DNA of 53,757 nucleotides from Selenomonadales bacterium (GTDB taxonomy: Bacteria; Bacillota; Negativicutes; Sporomusales; UBA7701): positions 1 to 53,757 of the forward strand of contig JARKPR010000028.1 of NCBI GenBank assembly GCA_029975165.1, read 5' to 3'. Shown here in pieces: positions 36,119-45,194 of the stretch. The number at the start of each line of letters is the position of its first letter. The stretch's first letter is position 1. The notes under the pieces were generated by a model. It made no database searches, was not told where the DNA came from, and saw only the letters and a program-made list of their open reading frames with translations. The position numbers and the translations under genes are program-made.

Positions 36119-37708
36119 ATGACCATCAAAAAAACGCTGCTCTGCGCCTGCCTGCTCGCCGCCTTGGCCTTCGCCGCCGCCCCGGCTTTCGCCGCCACCG
36201 TCATCGTCAACGGCTACCCCGACGCCGCCGGCCCGCGCTACGACAGCGACGACGTCAAAACTATCGCCGCCGACGGCCCGGACCATAACATATACACCGA
36301 CCACGCCAACGGCTTCAGCCTCCGCTACCCCGCCGGCATGGCTCCCGACTTGTCGCTGTCCGCCGTCCGCACCACCTTCGCCGATAGCACCACCACCATC
36401 GAAATCTACCGCGACGACTTCGCCGCCACTGCCACCACCGCTGCCGACTACATCAACTACGGCAACAAATTCGTCAAAACCTCGCCCCACCACACCATCC
36501 TCGCCGAGCACTGGCTCACCGTCGCCGGGCGTCCGGCCCACCTCCTAGCCTGGACGCGGCCGCCGCTGGCCCGTATCCCCGGCGACCAAAACCACTACGC
36601 CTCCGTCGAAATCGTCAACAACGACCGCGAAGTATACACCATCTTCGTCAAATCCGGCGCACCTATCGACAACCTTGACGACCTAATTGCCGGCTTCTCC
36701 CTCCTCGACCGCTGGGGCATAGCCCGCAACTACAAACGCTTCGCCTCCTCCGTCACCCCCATGAACGCCGAAACCAAAGCCTTCTACGACCGCTACTTCG
36801 GCGCCGCCGCCCCCCTCACCTGGGGAATCTTCGAGCCCTCCGCCCCCCAGAGCCTCGTCCCCCTCGCCGTCCTCGAAAAACGCCTCGCCTTCACCTTCCC
36901 CATCCTCCTCCACTACCAAATGTTCGACGAGCATTTCCCCGCCTGGGGCCTCGACAACGCCTACCGCAACGGCAAATACGTCGAGCTTACCCTCCAGACC
37001 GCCCGCTCCGGGCAGGTCAACGCCCTGTGGGCCCAAGACACCGGCAACGCCGGCATGGTCTACGCCATCCTCGACGGCCGGTACGATGACTATTTCATCG
37101 CCTACGCCGACAAGCTCAAAGAATTCGGCCACCCCGTTCTTTTCCGCCTCAACAACGAAATGAACGGCGACTGGTGCTGGTACTCCGCCTTCTACACCGG
37201 CAAAGACGCCGAAATGTACAAAGCCCTGTGGCGCTACATCCACGACCTCTTCGTCGCCCGCGGCGTCGACAACATCCTCTGGGTCTGGAACCCCCACGAC
37301 GTCTCCCTGCCGGCCTTCCAATGGAACCACTACCTCGCCTACTACCCCGGCGACGAATACGTCGACATCGTCGGCCTTACCGGCTACAACAACGGCACCT
37401 ACTTTCCCGGCGAACGCTGGCGCGAATTCGCGGACATCTACCCCGGCCTCTGCGACGAATACGGCAGCTACTTCGACAAACCCTTCATGATCACCGAATT
37501 CTCCTCCAATTCCATCGGCGGCGACAAAGTCGCCTGGATCAACGCCATGTTCGACCAGATCCGAAAGCTCGACCGCATCAAAGTCGCCGTCTGGTGGAGC
37601 GGCGTCGACTTCGACCAGAACGGCCAGCCGGGGCGTATCTACCTTATCGACGAAAACGAAGAGATACTGGACACCTTTAAGGAAAGACTGACAGAATACA
37701 AAAAGTAG
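36119..37708 (+). CDS. Secreted GH26-like glycoside hydrolase
   Basis: 529 residues. Sec signal peptide (KKTLLCACLLAALAFAAAPAFA, cleavage after AFA). Residues about 30-220 are an uncharacterised N-terminal domain. The C-terminal half is a TIM barrel like GH26 beta-mannanases: acid/base Glu about 347 in FRLNNEMNGDW and nucleophile Glu about 460 in ITEFSS. ATG at 36119 with a GGGGGGAAA site. Likely cleaves a beta-linked polysaccharide outside the membrane. The substrate and the role of the N-terminal domain are unknown. Confidence 0.82.
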   Translation: MTIKKTLLCACLLAALAFAAAPAFAATVIVNGYPDAAGPRYDSDDVKTIAADGPDHNIYTDHANGFSLRYPAGMAPDLSLSAVRTTFADSTTTIEIYRDDFAATATTAADYINYGNKFVKTSPHHTILAEHWLTVAGRPAHLLAWTRPPLARIPGDQNHYASVEIVNNDREVYTIFVKSGAPIDNLDDLIAGFSLLDRWGIARNYKRFASSVTPMNAETKAFYDRYFGAAAPLTWGIFEPSAPQSLVPLAVLEKRLAFTFPILLHYQMFDEHFPAWGLDNAYRNGKYVELTLQTARSGQVNALWAQDTGNAGMVYAILDGRYDDYFIAYADKLKEFGHPVLFRLNNEMNGDWCWYSAFYTGKDAEMYKALWRYIHDLFVARGVDNILWVWNPHDVSLPAFQWNHYLAYYPGDEYVDIVGLTGYNNGTYFPGERWREFADIYPGLCDEYGSYFDKPFMITEFSSNSIGGDKVAWINAMFDQIRKLDRIKVAVWWSGVDFDQNGQPGRIYLIDENEEILDTFKERLTEYKK

Positions 37709-37712
37709 CAAA

Positions 37713-37730
37713 GACCCGCCGCGGCGGGTC
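37713..37730. terminator. Bidirectional hairpin between convergent genes
   Basis: GACCCGCC/GGCGGGTC palindrome. On the minus strand it is followed by TTTGCTACTTTTT, so it serves the MORN gene best. Confidence 0.65.
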
Positions 37731-37740
37731 CTTCCCATGT

Positions 37741-38586
37741 CTACTCCAAAAGCTTGCCTTTTTCCCAGCGGCCGCTCTTCACCATGCGGCCGGCGCTGTC
37801 GTACAGCGTGCCTGTGCCGTGCAACCTGTCGCCCGCGAACCCGCCCACATAGTACGAGCCGTCCGCGTACCGCAACACCCCGTTGCCGTGAAATCTGCCG
37901 TCCACGAAATCGCCCTCGTAGCGGTCGCCGCCCGGCCATATGAATACGCCCTTGCCGGTACGGACACCGTCCACGAAATCGCCCTCATAGCGGTCGCCGC
38001 CTGCCCAGGTATACACGCCTTTGCCGGTGCGGACGCCGTCCACGAAATCGCCCTCGTACACATCGCCGGCCGACGGGCTGTCCTTGCCCCATCTGTACAC
38101 ACCCTTGCCGGTGCGCTTGCCGTCAGCATACTCGCCCTCGTAGCGGTCGCCGTTCGCCCAGGTGAACGTTCCCCGGCCGCTGCGCAGGTCGTCGGCGTAC
38201 CCACCCTCGTAGCGGTCGCCGTTCGCCCAGGTATATATCCCTTTGCCGTGGTGCCTGCCGGCGGCGAAATCGCCCTCATAGGCATCGCCGTTCGTCCGGT
38301 GCACCTTGCCCCGGCCGTGGTACTTCCCTTTCGCCAGCGTCCCTTCAAACACCGCGTCCTCCTGATTATCCCGGAACCACTTCAAAACCCCCTGGCCGTC
38401 GGCGTAACCGTCGGCGTCCGCCCGCCCCGACCAGGTGGCCGTATCCTCCAGTTGAGGATTATCATCCCAAACCTTGTAGCCCTCCACGGTCGTCAGCCAG
38501 TAGCCGGCCGACGCGGTCCCGCCGCAAGCCGCCAGGGACACCGCCAATATAAGCCCGCACACAACAACCCGCAACGCTCGGTACAT
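37741..38586 (-). CDS. MORN-repeat lipoprotein
   Basis: 281 residues from ATG 38586, which has GGGAGG upstream. Lipobox LAAC follows the hydrophobic segment LRVVVCGLILAVSLAAC, so it is probably an anchored lipoprotein. The rest is about eight MORN repeats of the type GDRYEGDFVDGVRTGKGVY, each about 23 residues. MORN arrays form extended beta sheets that bind proteins or lipids. Function unknown. Two adjacent repeats are nearly identical, which suggests recent repeat copying. Confidence 0.9.
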   Translation of the reverse strand: MYRALRVVVCGLILAVSLAACGGTASAGYWLTTVEGYKVWDDNPQLEDTATWSGRADADGYADGQGVLKWFRDNQEDAVFEGTLAKGKYHGRGKVHRTNGDAYEGDFAAGRHHGKGIYTWANGDRYEGGYADDLRSGRGTFTWANGDRYEGEYADGKRTGKGVYRWGKDSPSAGDVYEGDFVDGVRTGKGVYTWAGGDRYEGDFVDGVRTGKGVFIWPGGDRYEGDFVDGRFHGNGVLRYADGSYYVGGFAGDRLHGTGTLYDSAGRMVKSGRWEKGKLLE

Positions 38587-38671
38587 ATCCGCTGACCTCC
38601 CGGTATCCGCCATGCTTCGTAGCACATCACTTCTTTATCGCGCCGCAAAACCCTTCTTTTTGTAAAATAAA

Positions 38672-38701
38672 GGGAAGGCCGCACACTCGGGCGGCCTTCC
38701 C
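38672..38701 (-). terminator. Terminator of the ccpN-ppsR-ppdK operon
   Basis: GGGAAGGCCGC pairs with GCGGCCTTCCC. On the minus strand it is followed by TTTATTTTAC. Confidence 0.75.
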
Positions 38702-38713
38702 GTGTCGCATAAC

Positions 38714-41371
38714 CTATCTCGTACCCAGCACCTCACCGGTGCTCACGGCCGCCTGCGCGGCCGCCAGGCGGGCGATCGGCACCCGGTACGGCGAGCAGCT
38801 CACGAAATCGAGACCGATCATGTGGCAGAACTCCACTGAATTCGGCTCGCCGCCGTGTTCGCCGCAGATGCCCACCAGCAGGTCGGGCTGCGTCTTGCGG
38901 CCGCCCTCCACCGCCAGCTTCATCAGCTTGCCGACCCCTTTGCGGTCGATGACGATGAACGGATTTTCCTTGAGGATCTTCTTATCCAGGTAATGGCTGA
39001 GGAACTTGCCCTCGGCGTCGTCGCGGCTGAAGCCCAGCGTCGTCTGCGTCAGGTCGTTTGTCCCGAAGCTGAAGAACTCCGACACCTCGGCCAGCTCCTC
39101 CGCCAGCAGGGCGGCCCGCGGCAGCTCGATCATCGTCCCCGACGTATAGTGGAACTTCACCTGTGCGGCGGCCATAACCTCGGCGGCGATGGCATCGATG
39201 CGCTCCTTGAAGAACCTCATTTCGTTCGCGTCGATCGTCAGCGGGATCTCGACCTCGGGCAGCACTTTGCAGCCTTCCTTCGTCAGGCGGGCGGCGGCGT
39301 TGAAAATCGCCCGCATCTGCATCTCGTACACCTCGGGGAAAGTGATCCCCAGGCGGCAGCCGCGGTGGCCGAGCATCGGGTTGAACTCGTGCAGCGTCCT
39401 GACCTTTTTCAGCAGCGCCTCCTTGGCAGGCAACTCGGCGGCGTCCTTGCCGGTAATCTTCATCTCGGCGATCTCCACCATCAGCTCCGTCATATCCGGC
39501 AGGAACTCATGGAGCGGCGGGTCGAGGAGGCGGATGCAAACCGGGTACCCCTCCATCGCCTTCAAAATGCCGTAGAAATCGCCCTCCTGCATCGGCAGCA
39601 GGTGGGTCAGCGCCTGGCGGCGCGCCTCTTCATCGTCGGCCAGGATCATCGCCTGCACGTGCGGCAGGCGGTCTTGGCCCATGAACATATGCTCCGTCCG
39701 GCACAGGCCGATGCCATGGGCGCCGAACTCGCGGGCTTTCACGGCATCCTCGGGCGTATCGGCGTTGGCGCGTACGGCCAGCCGTTTCAGCTCATCGGCC
39801 CAGCCCAGGAAAGTCAGAAACTCCTGCGACATCGTCGGCTCAACCATCGGTACCGTACCAAGAATGACGTTGCCGGTCGCGCCGTCGATCGACACCACGT
39901 CGCCTTCCTTGACCACCAGCGACCCGACGGTGAACTCCTTGCGCTCGAAATCCACCTTGATCGCCTCGCAGCCGCACACGCACGGCTTGCCCATGCCGCG
40001 GGCCACAACCGCCGCATGGCTCGTCATGCCGCCGCGGCTCGTCAGGATGCCCTGCGCGGCCACCATGCCGTGGATATCGTCCGGTGTCGTCTCCGTGCTC
40101 ACCAGCAGCACTTTCTGGCCGTTCTTCGCCCACCGCTCGGCATCGTCGGCGTCGAAAACCGCCTTGCCCGAGGCGGCGCCCGGGGAAGCGGGCAGGCCCT
40201 TGGCGATCACGTTCAGCTTGGCGCTCGTATCTATCTGGCGGTGCAGCAGCTTATCGAGCTGGGCCGGCTCCACCAGCAGGATGGCGTCGCGCTTCGTGAT
40301 CAGCCCCTCGGCCACCAGATCGTAAGCGATCTTCACCCCGGCAGCGGCCGTGCGCTTGCCGTTGCGGGTCTGCAGCATATATAGCTTGCCGCGCTCGATC
40401 GTGAACTCGATATCCTGCATATTCTTATAATGCTTCTCCAGCAGCTCGGCCGTCGCCACGAATTGCTTGAAAACGTCCGGCATCTCCTCCTGGAGCTTGG
40501 CGATCGGCTGCGGCGTGCGGATGCCGGCCACGACATCCTCGCCCTGGGCGTTCGTCAGATACTCGCCGTACAGCAAATTCTCGCCTGTCGACGGATTGCG
40601 GGTGAAAGCCACGCCTGTACCGCAGTCGTTGCCCATATTGCCGAACACCATCGACTGGATATTGACCGCTGTCCCCAGATCGTGGGAAATCTTGTTCAGA
40701 TTGCGGTAGATGATCGCCCGGTCGTTGTTCCAGGAACGGAAAACCGCCTCGACCGCCATCTTGAGCTGCTCGCGCGGCTCCTCGGGGAAAGGTTGGCCCA
40801 GCCTCGAGCGCACAAACTCCTTATACTTGTCGATCAGTCCGCGCAGCGCCTCGGCCGGCAGCTCCTGATCGTATGTAGCCTTATAGGCGTGCTTCTGTTC
40901 CTCCAGCAGGCGCTCGAAATCGCTCTTGGGAATCTCCAGCACCACATCGCTGAACATCTGGATGAAACGGCGGTAAGCATCGTACGCGAAGCGGGGATTG
41001 CCCGTCTTATCGGCCAGGCCCTTGACCGTCGCCTCGTTCAGGCCGAGGTTGAGGATTGTATCCATCATCCCCGGCATCGAGAACATCGCCCCCGAGCGCA
41101 CCGACACCAGCAGCGGATCGGCCGGGTCGCCGAACTTCTTGCCTACCTTCTCCTCGACAGCCTTAAGATTGGTGAACACATCATCCATCAGGCCGTCCGG
41201 CAGCTTTTTTCCCAACTGATAATATGCGGTGCACGCCTCGGTGGTAATCGTCATCCCCGGTGGCACCGGCAGGCCGATATTGCTCATCTCGGCCAGGTTG
41301 GCCCCCTTGCCGCCAAGCAATGCCCGCATGTCGGCCTTTCCCTCGTTAAACAGATAAACGTATTTTGCCAT
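38714..41371 (-). CDS. ppdK: Pyruvate, phosphate dikinase
   Basis: 885 residues, full length. ATP-grasp domain starts LLGGKGANLAEMSNIGLPVPPG. The phosphohistidine domain has GGMTSHAAVVARGMGKPCV near residue 450. The C-terminal PEP/pyruvate barrel includes FGTNDLTQTTLGFSRDD and CGEHGGEP. It interconverts pyruvate, ATP and phosphate with PEP, AMP and pyrophosphate. ATG overlaps the stop of ppsR by one base. The regulator and repressor upstream in the operon fit tight control of PEP synthesis. Confidence 0.97.
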   Translation of the reverse strand: MAKYVYLFNEGKADMRALLGGKGANLAEMSNIGLPVPPGMTITTEACTAYYQLGKKLPDGLMDDVFTNLKAVEEKVGKKFGDPADPLLVSVRSGAMFSMPGMMDTILNLGLNEATVKGLADKTGNPRFAYDAYRRFIQMFSDVVLEIPKSDFERLLEEQKHAYKATYDQELPAEALRGLIDKYKEFVRSRLGQPFPEEPREQLKMAVEAVFRSWNNDRAIIYRNLNKISHDLGTAVNIQSMVFGNMGNDCGTGVAFTRNPSTGENLLYGEYLTNAQGEDVVAGIRTPQPIAKLQEEMPDVFKQFVATAELLEKHYKNMQDIEFTIERGKLYMLQTRNGKRTAAAGVKIAYDLVAEGLITKRDAILLVEPAQLDKLLHRQIDTSAKLNVIAKGLPASPGAASGKAVFDADDAERWAKNGQKVLLVSTETTPDDIHGMVAAQGILTSRGGMTSHAAVVARGMGKPCVCGCEAIKVDFERKEFTVGSLVVKEGDVVSIDGATGNVILGTVPMVEPTMSQEFLTFLGWADELKRLAVRANADTPEDAVKAREFGAHGIGLCRTEHMFMGQDRLPHVQAMILADDEEARRQALTHLLPMQEGDFYGILKAMEGYPVCIRLLDPPLHEFLPDMTELMVEIAEMKITGKDAAELPAKEALLKKVRTLHEFNPMLGHRGCRLGITFPEVYEMQMRAIFNAAARLTKEGCKVLPEVEIPLTIDANEMRFFKERIDAIAAEVMAAAQVKFHYTSGTMIELPRAALLAEELAEVSEFFSFGTNDLTQTTLGFSRDDAEGKFLSHYLDKKILKENPFIVIDRKGVGKLMKLAVEGGRKTQPDLLVGICGEHGGEPNSVEFCHMIGLDFVSCSPYRVPIARLAAAQAAVSTGEVLGTR

Positions 41372-42189
41372 TACTTTCCTGCTCCCCTCTGATATAGTTC
41401 CAATATCTTAGCAGCCGTTTCTTCGACCGCCTTGTTCGTTACATCCACGATCGGGCAACCGATCTTATGCATGATGCGCTGGGCATGATCGAGCTCCTGA
41501 TAAATCCGTTCCAGGCTCGCGTAATCGACGCCCTCGGCCAGGCCGAGCGTCTTCAGGCGTTCGCGGCGCACCTCGTGCAGCAGCGCCGGGTTGATCGTCA
41601 GGCCGACCACCTTATGCGGCGGCACCGCCATCAGATCCTCCGGCACCGGCACCTCCGGCACCAGCGGCACATTCGCGGCCTTGATCCCCTTATGGGCCAG
41701 ATACATGCACAGCGGCGTCTTCGAAGTCCGCGACACGCCGACGATTACCAGATCGGCCTTCGTCAGCCCCCAGGGCTGCTTGCCGTCGTCGTACTTGACC
41801 GCGAAATTCACCGCCTCCATCTTGCTGAAATAAGCCTCATCCAGCTTGTGGATCAGGCCCGGCTCGTGGCTGGGCGTCCGCCCCGTAACGACGGTCAGGC
41901 AACCGATGATGGGACCCATCACGTCCACGCACATCAAATTCAACTCCGCCGCCTTGGCCGTCAGCGCCTCGCGGAGATCGGGGCGGACGAGAGTATAAAC
42001 AACGGCGGCCCGACACGCCGCCACCTCCTGGAGGGCGTCCTCGACATCCTTGGCCGAAGTGAGGTACGGGATGCGCCGCACGTCGATCTGTCCGGCGTTG
42101 AACTGACTGGCGGCTGCCCTCACCACCAACTCTCCCGTCTCGCCGATCGAATCCGACAAAATATAAATTGTCGGGCACTCGAGCTTCAA
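41371..42189 (-). CDS. PPDK regulatory protein (bifunctional kinase/pyrophosphorylase, DUF299)
   Basis: 272 residues. Begins PTIYILSDSIGETGELVVRAA and has the P-loop GVSRTSKTPLCMYLA near residue 150, the DUF299 signature. This family inactivates PPDK by ADP-dependent phosphorylation of its catalytic-domain threonine and reactivates it with phosphate. Start TTG at 42189; the GGAGGG site is 12 nt away, so initiation may be weak. Its position directly before ppdK supports the partner assignment. Confidence 0.93.
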   Translation of the reverse strand: MKLECPTIYILSDSIGETGELVVRAAASQFNAGQIDVRRIPYLTSAKDVEDALQEVAACRAAVVYTLVRPDLREALTAKAAELNLMCVDVMGPIIGCLTVVTGRTPSHEPGLIHKLDEAYFSKMEAVNFAVKYDDGKQPWGLTKADLVIVGVSRTSKTPLCMYLAHKGIKAANVPLVPEVPVPEDLMAVPPHKVVGLTINPALLHEVRRERLKTLGLAEGVDYASLERIYQELDHAQRIMHKIGCPIVDVTNKAVEETAAKILELYQRGAGK

Positions 42190-42206
42190 ATTGATACTGA
42201 ACCCTC

Positions 42207-42839
42207 CTATTTTCCGGCTAACTGAACGAACAGCCTGGTGATATTGGTCTTCGTAAACCGGCCGACGACCTGCAGCTTCTCGCCCTCCGCCGCCGCCACC
42301 GTGCTCACGACCGGCAAAGCGTCCACCTGGTGGCTCAGGAGCTTCTGCGCCGCCCGCAGCACCGGCTCTTCCGGATAAGTCACGATAATGTTCGGCATCC
42401 GGGTCATAGAAACGCTCACAGGCAACTTATTGATATTCTTTCCAGCCATCGCCGCTTTTAGCATATCCTTGCGGGAGGCCACCCCTTCGAGGAAGCCGCC
42501 CTCGGACACCACGATAATCGTGCCGACATCCTCCACGAACATCGTCACGATCGTATCGTACACCGTGCTCGTATCCCGCACCGCGATCGGCTGGGACAAC
42601 ACTTCCGCCACCGTGATGCTGCCGAGCACGCCGGCGATCACATCCGCAGGAGCCTTGCCCGTCAGGTAGTATCCCACCCGCGGCCTGGCGCCCAGCAAGC
42701 CGGACATCGTCAAAATGGCCAGATCAGGGCGCAGGGCTGCCCGGCTCAGCGTCAGCCGGTCGGCTATCTCCTTGCCGGTAATGGGGCCGTAATCCTTGAC
42801 AATTGCCAGAATAGCCTCCTGGCGTTTCGACAGTTCGAT
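42207..42839 (-). CDS. ccpN: CcpN-type transcriptional repressor (HTH + two CBS domains), non-canonical start
   Basis: About 210 residues. An N-terminal HTH (IELSKRQEAILAIVKDYG then ITGKEIADRLTLSRAALRPD) is followed by two CBS domains (about residues 70-205). This is the CcpN/YqzB layout of a gluconeogenesis repressor. No ATG, GTG or TTG precedes the HTH: the frame opens after TGA and the first canonical start (42713) would delete the whole HTH. ATC at 42839-42837 sits 6 nt after AGGTGA and is the most likely start. A base error in the sequence is the alternative. It heads the operon with the PPDK regulator and ppdK. Confidence 0.8.
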   Translation of the reverse strand: MELSKRQEAILAIVKDYGPITGKEIADRLTLSRAALRPDLAILTMSGLLGARPRVGYYLTGKAPADVIAGVLGSITVAEVLSQPIAVRDTSTVYDTIVTMFVEDVGTIIVVSEGGFLEGVASRKDMLKAAMAGKNINKLPVSVSMTRMPNIIVTYPEEPVLRAAQKLLSHQVDALPVVSTVAAAEGEKLQVVGRFTKTNITRLFVQLAGK

Positions 42840-42896
42840 AGACGTTCACCTGCGCTTTCGCGAAAAGTGCTACACTAATTTTCGAGGCCGCTATTT

Positions 42897-42902
42897 ATTA
42901 TA
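42897..42902 (-). promoter_or_regulatory. -10 box of the ccpN operon
   Basis: Perfect TATAAT on the minus strand. GTGATATAAT around it resembles the CcpN box of Bacillus (TRTGHYATAYW) with mismatches, so autoregulation is possible. Confidence 0.45.
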
Positions 42903-42998
42903 TCACTAAAATAATCTGACAACGAGGAAAAAAATTTAAGACAGGCAAATATTTTGTAATCAGGCAATTATTACATACATCGACAGTGTCGGGAGTCC

Positions 42999-43027
42999 TT
43001 GCTTAAAGCAGCGTAATTCGGTAAAAT
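42999..43027 (+). promoter_or_regulatory. Promoter of the M48 peptidase gene
   Basis: TTGCTT (42999-43004), 17-bp spacer, TAAAAT (43022-43027). Confidence 0.6.
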
Positions 43028-43062
43028 TTTCTCAGGGGCCTGTCCCCCGGGGAGGAGAAGAC

Positions 43063-44109
43063 ATGCACAACAGATGGCGCATAATCAGGGGCTTCCTCTT
43101 ATCGCTGGTCCTGCTCGCTGCTGTCGCCGGCTGCCTGCCCACGGCCGAAGCCGCCCTCATCAGCACCAAAGAAGAAATCGACATCGGCCGCCGTGTCGCC
43201 TACGACCTTGAGCGGCAATATGGCCTCGTCAACGACCCGGCGATGCAGGAGCGCGTGGCCCGCATCGGCGCCCGCATCGCCGCCGCCAGCGACCGCCACG
43301 ACATCGACTACACCTTCAAAGTCCTCAACAGCAAAGAAATCAACGCCCTTGCCCTGCCCGGCGGCTTCGTCTACGTATTCAAAGGCCTCGTCGACTACAT
43401 GCCCACCGACGAAGAACTCGCCGGCATCATCGGCCACGAAGTCGGCCACATCTCCAAGCGCCACACCGTCCGCCAGATCGAGAAAAACATCGGCATAAGC
43501 ATCCTTTTCGGCGTCGTCTTCGGCGGCCGGGGCGCCCTCCTCCAGAACCTCGCCATGAACGCCATCATGGCCGGCTACAGCCGCGACGACGAGCGCGAAG
43601 CCGACCAACTCGGCTTCTACCACTCCGTCAAGGCCGGCTACAATCCCTACAGCATGCTCATGGGCCTGCAAAGACTCAACGACCTTCCCGACAAAGGCAG
43701 CTACGGCCTCTTCTCGTCCCACCCCGAGCCCGAAGCGCGCGTCGCCCGCGTCCAGGGTTACCTGAACGCGGCCAACGTCCATCCCACCGTCACCGTCAAA
43801 AACGGCGCTGCCCAGATAACCGACCGCGAGCTCAACCCGCCGCCCCTCACCGCCACTTACCGCGGCATCAAACCGCCATATCGCGCCTACCTCGCCGCCG
43901 GCGCCCTCTACCTCGCCTCCCGTTCCGCCGACTTCAGCGGCGACCGCTTCATCCTCGACAGCGACGGCACATACATAACCATCTACATCGACGACCGCGC
44001 CATCATCACCCTCACGCCCCAGGACGCCGCCGCCGCCGGCGTCAGCATCGACGAACTGGCGAGGCAATACGTTGACGCCTTCAAAGCCTGGGCCCCCTAC
44101 GCGAAATAA
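43063..44109 (+). CDS. M48-family metalloprotease, lipoprotein
   Basis: 348 residues. Signal with possible lipobox (LLSLVLLAAVAGC). Zinc site HEVGH near residue 127 followed by SKRH, third ligand Glu in DDEREADQLG. Length and layout are BepA/YfgC-like, proteases involved in envelope quality control, but without TPR repeats. Residues 250-348 are a less conserved C-terminal domain. GGAGGAGAAG precedes ATG. Copy C of the dispersed repeat lies just after its stop. Confidence 0.9.
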   Translation: MHNRWRIIRGFLLSLVLLAAVAGCLPTAEAALISTKEEIDIGRRVAYDLERQYGLVNDPAMQERVARIGARIAAASDRHDIDYTFKVLNSKEINALALPGGFVYVFKGLVDYMPTDEELAGIIGHEVGHISKRHTVRQIEKNIGISILFGVVFGGRGALLQNLAMNAIMAGYSRDDEREADQLGFYHSVKAGYNPYSMLMGLQRLNDLPDKGSYGLFSSHPEPEARVARVQGYLNAANVHPTVTVKNGAAQITDRELNPPPLTATYRGIKPPYRAYLAAGALYLASRSADFSGDRFILDSDGTYITIYIDDRAIITLTPQDAAAAGVSIDELARQYVDAFKAWAPYAK

Positions 44110-44114
44110 CCCGG

Positions 44115-44230
44115 CCGCGGATAAGGCCCCATCTGCGGCGTTGCTCCTCGTCTGCCATCCTCAGCGTACGTTCGTGTACGCTTCCGGTGTCAGCCTCCGG
44201 TGCGCCTTGCATCTGGGGCCTTCTCCGCGG
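44115..44230 (+). repeat. Dispersed ~116-bp intergenic repeat, copy C
   Basis: Best-preserved copy. Terminal inverted repeats CCGCGGATAAGGCCCCA and TGGGGCCTTCTCCGCGG differ at one of 17 positions. An inner hairpin AGCGTAC/GTACGCT sits in the centre. It starts 5 nt after the preceding stop codon. Confidence 0.8.
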
Positions 44231-44259
44231 ACTCTGGCCTTTCGCCAATGCCCAAATGG

Positions 44260-44290
44260 CCCGCGCCACCAGGCGCGGGTTTCAATTATT
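44260..44290 (+). terminator. Terminator after the M48 gene
   Basis: CCCGCGCC and GGCGCGGG with an ACCA loop, followed by TTTCAATTATTTT. Confidence 0.7.
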
Positions 44291-44407
44291 TTCTGACGAA
44301 TTTCCGCAGCCTAAATACCCGCCGGCAAAAATTTTCTCCGGATTTGCAGGGTATTTGCCGCCGACACTAAATATAAAAAATAACGACATTATGTAGGAAG
44401 TGATTAT

Positions 44408-45160
44408 TTGCTTAAGCAGAAAACCGCCCGCGGCCCCGTAAACGGCGTATTCGTCTTCACCAACGCCCCGGCGAGCGTCGAAATCCTCGGCTACGCCGGC
44501 TTTGATTACGTCGTCATCGACACCGAACACGGCCCCAACGACATCGCCGCCGTCGAAAACATGATCCGCGCCGCCGAAACCAGCGACATTACCCCCATCA
44601 TCCGCGTCACCAAAAACGACCCCACCTACATCCTGCGGGTCATGGACATCGGCGCCCGCGGCGTCCTCGTCCCCCAAGTCAACAGCGCCGACGAAGCCCG
44701 CAGCGCCGTCCGCTCCGTCCGCTACCATCCCCGCGGCGACCGGGGCCTGGCCGGCATCGTACGCGCCGCCCGCTACGGCTTCACGCCGCTGCAAGACTAC
44801 ATCGCCGACACCAACGACAACAGCCTCGTCATCGTCCAGGCCGAAGACATCAAAGTCGTCGCCGCCCTCGACGAAATCCTCGCCGTCGACGGCGTCGACG
44901 GCGTACTCGTCGGTCCTGCCGACCTCTCCCATTCCATGGGCATACCCGGCCGGTTCGACGACCCCGAATTCAACCGCGTCGTCCACGACATCGTCGCCCG
45001 CACCGTCAAGGCCGGCAAACTCGCCGGCATGTTCTGCTTCGACGCCGCCCAGGCCAAATACTGGCGGGATAAGGGCGTGCGCCTCGTGCTCGTCGGCTCC
45101 GACACCATGCTGTTCGCCGCCGCGGCCGGGGCATTGGCACGGGATCTCAAGAGCAACTAA
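44408..45160 (+). CDS. HpcH/HpaI family aldolase
   Basis: 250 residues. TIM barrel with DYVVIDTEHGPND, the arginine loop, ARGVLVPQVNSADEA and VGPADLSHSMG, matching HpaI/GarL class II aldolases that cleave 2-keto-3-deoxy acids to pyruvate or a related product with Mg2+/Mn2+. TTG start with AGGAAGTG upstream. Not linked to a clear degradation operon, so the physiological substrate is unknown. Confidence 0.88.
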   Translation: MLKQKTARGPVNGVFVFTNAPASVEILGYAGFDYVVIDTEHGPNDIAAVENMIRAAETSDITPIIRVTKNDPTYILRVMDIGARGVLVPQVNSADEARSAVRSVRYHPRGDRGLAGIVRAARYGFTPLQDYIADTNDNSLVIVQAEDIKVVAALDEILAVDGVDGVLVGPADLSHSMGIPGRFDDPEFNRVVHDIVARTVKAGKLAGMFCFDAAQAKYWRDKGVRLVLVGSDTMLFAAAAGALARDLKSN

Positions 45161-45194
45161 GGATTCCTCTCGGAATCGCAGGAAAGGGAAAACC

